From positions 1,488,001 through 1,552,000 of the forward strand of contig JAVTLE010000010.1 of the NCBI GenBank assembly GCA_033439295.1: a stretch of DNA of 64,000 nucleotides, read 5' to 3'. The number at the start of each line of letters is the position of its first letter. Position 1 is the first letter of the stretch. The DNA is from Deuterostichococcus epilithicus. Taxonomy: Eukaryota; Chlorophyta; Trebouxiophyceae; Prasiolales; Stichococcaceae. The notes under the pieces are model-generated. The model was not told the DNA's origin and ran no database searches. It saw only the letters and a program-made list of their open reading frames with translations. The translations under genes were made by a program, and so were the position numbers. Shown here piece by piece: positions 57,224 through 64,000 of this stretch.

Positions 57224-58002
57224 TCCCTTTACAGGGACGGATGTTTGTCAGCTGTGTCCACAAACCACAGGTTGGGGGGACGGAGGGACGTGGGAAACTC
57301 GGCATGCACAGCAGCAGATGCTGGGCTTGAAGCTGGGCTTCATGCTTGCACTGCAGGAGGAGGAGCAGTCGGCGCGACAGAGAATTGGCAGCCGCAGGCA
57401 GCAGGGCAAGCAGCGACCAGCAAGAAAGCAAGCCCGCAAGTGAGAGGGCTGGCGTCTTCAAAGAGAGAAGCAACGGAAATGCACAAGGGCAGCATTGGCA
57501 GCAGGGGGCCCTGTCAGCAGACAGCGGACCATTTCAAGCAGAATGGAACCGCCTGACATTTCAGATGGTTGATTGATATTGCTGCGATGGCGCAGCTGCT
57601 GAATTGCGTTATGCCGCGCAAGCTTCAAATTCGGAAGCATGTTCTATTGCTCATGTACCTGTGGTTTCAGCAGACATGCACCCAGCAGACGGCATTGCCG
57701 TCTGTGCCCTTCGTCATACCCACATACGATCTTCATGCTGAGTGATGCTGATGCTGAGTGATGCTGATGACCTTTTTGGCACACTGTGATGCATCGGCCA
57801 GCACTGGATACCTTCGTCCTCTGACAATATCCACTCTTACTGCGAGTCGGTTAGTCACAATGCTCGCTGCCTGAGTGGAAATGACAGGGATGCGGAAACC
57901 ATCTGGCTGCCTGCATGCTCCGCGGGCAGCAAATCATCTGCTGCCAACTAACCTATCCCAGAACTACTTCAGACGCCCCGGAGGCTGCAGGCGCCCCTGG
58001 CC
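57224..58002. other. Tail-to-tail intergenic region
   Basis: These 779 bases lie between two convergent stops. They contain a 16-bp direct tandem repeat (57735-57750 and 57751-57766) and otherwise nothing recognisable. Confidence 0.4.
57735..57766 (+). repeat. 16-bp tandem repeat, two units
   Basis: The unit ATGCTGAGTGATGCTG occurs twice without a gap in intergenic DNA. Confidence 0.9.
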
Positions 58003-61000
58003 TCAGATGCCGTTGGAGAGGCCCTGCAGCTGCTGCAGCTGCTGCCTGAGTTGCTCCACCTCCGCCTGCCTCTTACTGCGCCACTCTGGACCATCCTCCT
58101 GCATGGCAAGAGATTGCATCTGCTTCAGTTGCAGTTGCTTCGATGGCTTTCCTCAGATGGCTACTCGGCTTCAGAAATACAGGCTTTGGAGATAGGTGCA
58201 TGCAAACACTCCGTGACCTTGACATAGGGACAGGTGCAATCCGGCTGGCATGTCGCGCCTCTGCGGCCAGGAGTCCCACCTGCTGCGCTCTGACGAGCGC
58301 CTTCCGAGCATTCCGCTGCTTGTCGACGTCCTTCTTCGCCTGCACTTTCGGGGAACCCAGAGCTATCAGCTCATAAACCCTGATCCAGGTTTCGGACAGG
58401 CAGACTGGAAAACACTGCGGCTCTGCAGCTGCCGGACAATGGTCGGCCTGGCCCAGTGCTGACAAGGTGGCATTGCAGATTGCTGACGCGTGACACGCTC
58501 GACTCGTGGAGTTGCCCGGTGACGCCACGAGTGCATGTGCTCACACACCGAAGAACAGCCCGTTGCTGCATTCCGCTGTGCAAACAGAGCTTCGGCAGAG
58601 AGGGTCCAGCCCAGGCTTCAGGGCACCTGCTTCTCTGAGAACTTGGCGTCCGCGGCGGCAGGCTGCGAGGGGTAGCCCTCTGCATCGCTCCACCCTGCAG
58701 GGGAATACTTCTCTTTGAGCGCCTCCTGCACCGTCGGCTGCGCCGCGAGCGCCTCCAGCTTCGTCAGCTCCTGCAGAGCAGCATGTCAAGTTTTGGGAGT
58801 ACGAACAAGCTAGATGAGTCGTGCCAGAATGCACAAGCCGAAATAAAATGTCGGTGTCTGATGCGACCAACACGCGCGGAGACGGGTCGCCGCTGCACGG
58901 CAGCGACTCTGCAGGCCGGCGCACGAGAGGCGCCGGCGGTGACTCCGGCGTCTCAGCCTCGCCAGCGTTTGAGTGTGGCTGACTGGCCGTTCACCATTTT
59001 GGGTGTCAGGCCAGCGCCCACACATGCAGGAGGCGGCCCGGTCCAGAGCGGAGCGCCAGGATGGTCACTTGGACACCGCGCACTGCTGCTACCCAGCAGG
59101 AGGGAGAAAGATGCGCACTCCCTGCCGCAGGTTGAGCTGCTTCTCGAGCTTGCCGGCCTGCTTGGCGGTGGCCTCAGCCCGCGCCGCCGCCCGCTCAGCC
59201 GCCAGCACTGCAGGCTCCTCCTCCTGCAGTTGGGGTTTAGAAGCGGGGTCAGCACGGTCCTCAGATGTGAGGGCCATCGAGCGTGTCAGGCCGTGAGGGG
59301 TTGCGGACGCGGACAGCGCTTGAGGCGTTCGTGGCGCCACGCGCAGGGTCCAAGGATGCCTCCGCCGGTGCGCGGGCCACGGCAGGGCTGATGCGACGAG
59401 TCCTTGGCGATCGCGCAGGAGCGGACAGGACGGCGCGCTCAGGGCGCCCTCGAGCGCGCCGGGCAGCGGCGCATGCGGCCGTGCGGGTGGACGATGCAGA
59501 CGGTTTTCAGACGGTTTCAGATGATCCGCGTCAGAATCGTGACTGACGCACCTTCCAGGTGGAGGTGCCGTCGGGCCGGTCCTCCAGCCGGATGCCCATG
59601 TCCGCCAGCGTCTCGTCCCGCGCCCTGCGCCAAACACGCTGCTGATCAGGCGGCGCTACTGACGCAGCGCCTGTGCGGCCTCGGGATGACGACCCCATGC
59701 CCGGCGCATGCGCACTGTTCGTCAAAAACATGGCTGTCCGGGCGCCTTGACACTTTGGGCGAGCACCACGCCGCCCATGGTGGCAGGACTGGTGCCATTG
59801 CTCGCTGCGGGCACTTGCGCGAGCAGTGTATCAAGAGCTCTGCATGACGGTCACCATGCCCCGCCGATCATGCGGGCGCACAACACGCTGCCCCAGCAGA
59901 CAGAAAAATGAACTCAATGGAAGCCTCGCCTGTCACAGGCGGCCAGGATGTCCTGGAGCGCATCGCCGGGCGCGTCCTTGCCGCGTGGCCCCCGAGCCGC
60001 GCCGCGCACCTGCGCCACGATGTCGGCGCTGCGCTCGTTGCATGTGGCGGACCTGAGCCTCAGAGCATCACGGCATTGGGTGCAGCCCCCATATGTGCAC
60101 GGCCAGGCGTCGAGGGTACACGTTCCAGTGCCCCTGCTGCTGGCCCTGACCTGTTCCCGGAAGGCCGTGAAGGCGTCCACAAAGGGGCCCCACGCCTCAG
60201 CGCCCGAGGCGCCGCCGGCCTCGTCGGCCACGTTGAAGGAGGACAGCCGGTCCGAGGCGGCGGGCACGAGGCCCAGCACCGAGCAGATGCGGGCCACGAA
60301 GGTGGCGGCTCGCCGCACGAGGTCCGGCTGCGGCAGCAGGCCTGCGGTGCGCAGGTGCCGCAAGTGTGTGAGGTCGGGGGAGACGCAGGGGAGGTCTGGT
60401 GGTGGTGTTGGTGGTGGGGTGTCGTTCCCGATGCAGAACGGTGGCGTGCGGTGTGTGCCACGCAAAGCAAAGCAGCTGGTGGGACTCGCCACGCAGGCCC
60501 CACCCGCCCCGTCGTGTGTTGAAGGTGTGCTGGCGCGCGATGCGCTGCCGAACATGGGTTGAACAGATGCAGACTCATCAGATGATCAGCCTGAGTAAGG
60601 CCGAAAAGTTGCGGACAGGAACCTTCGTGGACGCTCAAAGCTCGAAGCCTGCCGCTGCACCTTCGGGGCTGCTGCCGTGAGGCAGCGGCCGAGTGGCCAG
60701 GTAGCTGTTGACGCCGGTGATGAGGCCGCTGAGCTCCTGCAGCGCTCGCGATGTGTTGATGCTGTCGCACAGCGCCGCGTGCACACCGCCCTCCGCGCCC
60801 TGCAGCTGCTGGTGCAGCTTCGTCTCCTCTGCCTGAGGGCGAGGAGAAACAGCATGGTTCAGGCATCACGGATCGGTCGCCCGTGAGGAGGTCTGGGCAG
60901 CTGGCCGGGTGTCTCGGCGGGCAGCAGTGCATGCTGCCGCCGTTGGGATGTGCCAGCGGTCAGGCACAGGCCGAGGGCGAAGGCTCGACCCAGGCCAGGC

Positions 61001-64000
61001 CGGGGAGGTTCAGGAGGAGCGCGGTTTCGAATTCATCTCGGACAGCGATCGCCCAGAGCAGCGCGTCTCCATTCCAATTTGAAATTCGAGAATGGCACCT
61101 GCCACCGGGTGGGGTGCCACCGCTCTGGGCCGCTGCCTTCGGCGGCGCGCGCCGCGATGGTCCTGTCCGTCTCCCGCAGCGTTGACACCACGTTGCCGAA
61201 AAAGTTGCGCAGCTCCTTTTCCCGCGTCACCATCGCCTCCTAGCGGGCACAGACCACCAGGCTTGATGTCTGCTGTGTGTCAGCCCGAACCTGTGTGGGG
61301 TCTGTCAACCTCGTGTTGCGCGGTGTTTTGACACGTCAGCCTGGCACACCACACCTGACACACCATTAGGTCAGTGGCCCGGCAGATGGTGCAGCCTGGT
61401 GCAGTCATCCGGGATCAAGAGGGTTTAGGGTGATGCAGCTGAGGCCTTCTGCCCTGCCGGGAACGGGCCGCAAGGCACACACAGTGCGAGGTGCACACCT
61501 TCGTCTGCTCGCCAAAGGTCATGCCGGCGTTCCACGGCTGCAGGCACATCATGAGCCGCAGCTGTCGCGCTGTGAAGCTGCTCAGCGCTTCCCTGCACAG
61601 ACACAGCAGGGCGTCAAGACCTGCAGGAGGGCTGCAAGTTTTCGTGGGCCGAGCACCCTGCAAGCACAGGACCGCAGCGCATGCATAGATTCTTGCTGTA
61701 TAGTATATGACCTTCCGTGATGGAACAGCGGCCAATGCTCACAGATGCGCGAGCAGCCGTGTTCTGACACAGCAGCGCACCGAATGGTGATGAAGTTCTT
61801 GAGGGACTTGGACATCTTGAGGCCCTCGATGTGGAGATGTCCCAGATGCAGGAAGTAGTTGACCCACTGGTGGCAGTCGCAGCTGCCGCCCGCCTCCCCG
61901 TGGTAGTATGCCTCTGCCTGCGAGAGTTCCGAGTGCAAGCCGGTCATCGCCATGCGAGCGAGATTGTGCTGACCCATCAGAGGCACAGAGCAGCAGTCGT
62001 CTTGGAGTCGGTGAACTTTGATAACAAAACCCGGTTGTGCCTGCACATGCGCATCTGGGGGCTGCTTCCCGGCGCCACACACACTGCAGAGGGTTTGCGC
62101 AGCCTTGGCGTCAGCAAGAAGGATGCTAAAATGCGAGGCGGTCTTGGGCAGATGCTCGGAAGAGCACCTGAGCCAGCTCGTTGTCGTGGTGCGGAAAGCG
62201 CAGGTCCGCGCCCCCGGTGTGGATGTCGATCTTGCCGCCGATCAGCGCGCTCGCCATCGCTGAGCACTCTATGTGCCAGCCTGCGCATCAGCAACCCACG
62301 CCGTCAGGCCGGCATGCAGCGCTCACCCGCAGCCGATCTGAGCACAATCCCTCGAGCACTAAGCCGGCACACTGCACCAGACGGCCCAGCAGTGCATCTG
62401 CAGCCATCCCGAAATCACCAGTAATGCCAAGCATGCACCCATGTCCCTTGTTATTGTTGTGATTACGGACTGTAAAAATCCACACCTGGGCGGCCGCGGC
62501 CCCAGGGCGACTCCCAAGACGGCTCCCCCAGCTTGGAGGCCTTCCACAGCGCAAAGTCGCGCTCGTTGCGCTTGTCGCTGGTCGCAAAGTCGGCCTCGCC
62601 GTCTGCCGCCAGCTCGTCTGCCGCCATCGCCGTGGTGGGGCTGAGCTTGCGGTACTGGTGACCCGACGCCCTGCGGCGCGCAGGATTTGGTAAAATACAG
62701 ACAATGGTGTGGGCTGCCCAGGGCTGCCCTGCGGCGTGTTGCAGGTGGGTGTCCGAGCACTTGCGGCCGGGCATGCAGACATGGTCGAATGCGGAGGGAG
62801 AAGGCTGCGGACCTTGTGCCGCTGGGACAGCATCTGCCACAGCAGGGCATTGCAACTCCAGGCACACGCATGCAGGGCGCTGTGTGGGTGTGGTGTGCTG
62901 CGACTGCAAGAGCAGCTGTGCCATGAAAGCATGCCTGTGCATTCTTTGGACCGTGTGGACTCAGCCAATGTGAGAGCTTGCATTGCGATCGGTGAAGGAA
63001 GAGCGCACTCGAAGGCGCGGGTGTCAAAGTAGACGCTGCCGTTGCGCTCGTACGCTAGACCCTTGTCTACGATTGTGCGGATGTAGTCCATGATCTCGGG
63101 CATGTACTCACTCACTCGCGGCATCGCCGTCGGTCGCCGCACGCCTGCAGGGTTGCACCCCTGTCACTCCAAGCTAACGCGCTCGTTTCAGACTGCCTGT
63201 GTCCTGCCGAGCCTCAGGAGCCTCAGGAAGGGCAGGTTGTGCCCGTCGCCAAGGCCTTGCAACAGCTAGCCACCCATACGCCAGGATGTCTGTGATATAC
63301 TCTGGCAGTCCAACTCCCATCTTCCAGGTATCGCGCCACGGCGAGCCCGCCCAAAAGGGCCAGGGTGACCCCCAAACGCCGCAGAACACTGCCAATGAAC
63401 CCGCCGCAGCACACCCAAGTCGTCCACGTCGCGCAGGATGTCAACCCTGTAGCGCTGAAAACCCACATCACTCGACTTTCTGGGGAAATCACAACAGAGG
63501 TACCATCACGCACCCAGGTCATCCATGTCGCGCAGGAACTCGGCCTCATACCGCCGCGCGTGCGCCTTGAACACCGAATGGTCCGTGATGTCCGCGTCGC
63601 CGGCGGCGGCGTCGGAATCGAGCGCCTCCGCGAGCGCATTGCCATGCGTGGCGAAGAGTGCATCCAGCGCCGCTTGACCTGCTGCGCCTGCGCACCAGAC
63701 CACACTGTCGTTGGGACGGCCGCCCACCGAATTATGCTGGTTCCCTGGGAGCAGATACGCGCAGCGTGTGGCTCTCTCCTGCGCTGCCTCGGCAAGGTGC
63801 GGGGGGTGCTGGTTTGTTGGAGCACGGTGCGCAATGCGCCGGTGGAAGGCTTGCAGGCGTGATGGCGATGCACCATGCCCGCACCGCCTGCGCCGCCCCC
63901 GCGCGTCTGCTTGACAGGTGCGCAACAGTAGCCAGGCTGACACGGGTATTTCTGCTGCTGGGGGTGGCGCCGCCACAAACTGCCGGTCAACAGAAGGTGC
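58003..64000 (-). CDS. CARS: Cysteinyl-tRNA synthetase, N-terminus beyond window edge
   Basis: This class I synthetase charges tRNA-Cys. The first exon in view (about 63690-63514) reads [13 protein letters not shown], the segment after the catalytic HIGH region; HIGH itself must lie beyond 64000. Next are [20 protein letters not shown] and [10 protein letters not shown] (about 63115-63010). Then follow [20 protein letters not shown] and [15 protein letters not shown] (about 62600-62480), and an exon with [20 protein letters not shown] (about 62240). [20 protein letters not shown] (about 61850-61790) contains the KMSKS loop. [20 protein letters not shown] follows near 61550. Later exons carry [40 protein letters not shown] and a charged coiled-coil tail ([37 protein letters not shown]) typical of eukaryotic cytosolic enzymes. 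The stop is TGA at 58003. Confidence 0.9.
63085..63325 (-). repeat. Degenerate copy of the next synthetase exon beginning
   Basis: About 63277-63305 (minus strand [11 protein letters not shown]) resembles the start of the following exon at about 63085-63120 ([11 protein letters not shown]). About two thirds of the bases match across the best 26-base stretch. Confidence 0.45.
63412..63560 (-). repeat. Degenerate copy of a synthetase exon end and donor
   Basis: Bases 63412-63460 resemble 63511-63559. On the minus strand the true exon ends [13 protein letters not shown] before its donor; the copy in the intron reads [15 protein letters not shown] followed by GTGTGC. Confidence 0.8.

Overview
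The window looks like nuclear DNA of a chlorophyte green alga. It is GC-rich and its genes are broken by many short introns with consensus GT...tgcAG borders. It mixes plastid and thylakoid genes (Psb27, ClpF-like, a DUF1995/LPA3-like protein, a plastid-type CGFS glutaredoxin) with core eukaryotic genes (cohesin SCC3, NUP107, cysteinyl-tRNA synthetase, centriolar POC5). Long (CAG)n tracts and five isolated N bases suggest a draft assembly. The genus cannot be fixed from sequence alone; a trebouxiophyte or a scenedesmid-type chlorophycean would fit.

Layout, left to right: SCC3 (-, C-terminus cut off by the left edge); SWSAP1-like RecA-fold ATPase (+); plastid-type SAM methyltransferase (-); a 2 kb gene-poor block with three copies of a CAG-bearing repeat around a tRNA-Leu(AAG); monothiol glutaredoxin (+); coiled-coil protein (-); uncertain small gene (+); Pro/Ala-rich disordered protein (-); Psb27 (+); ClpF-like UVR/YccV protein (-); DUF1995 protein (+); POC5 (-); coiled-coil protein with an EF-hand-like loop (+); ZIP transporter with a long C-terminal membrane extension (-); NUP107 (+); alpha-helical repeat protein (+); cysteinyl-tRNA synthetase (-, N-terminus beyond the right edge). 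The genes are not one pathway. Strands alternate at almost every step, so most promoters are shared head-to-head and most 3' ends face each other.

The most unusual signal is inside the introns. In SCC3, ClpF, the ZIP gene and the cysteinyl-tRNA synthetase, introns hold degenerate tandem copies of the neighbouring exon edge together with its splice site, on the donor side, the acceptor side or both. This suggests that introns here grow, or arise, by local duplication of exon-intron junctions. I found no CRISPR array, insertion sequence, virus or defence locus.

Exon borders were read by eye from GT/AG sites, reading phase and protein similarity. Where exact exon coordinates are given, the phase was checked; otherwise the gene span is firm but internal borders are approximate. 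Family names rest on remembered family motifs, not on a database search.
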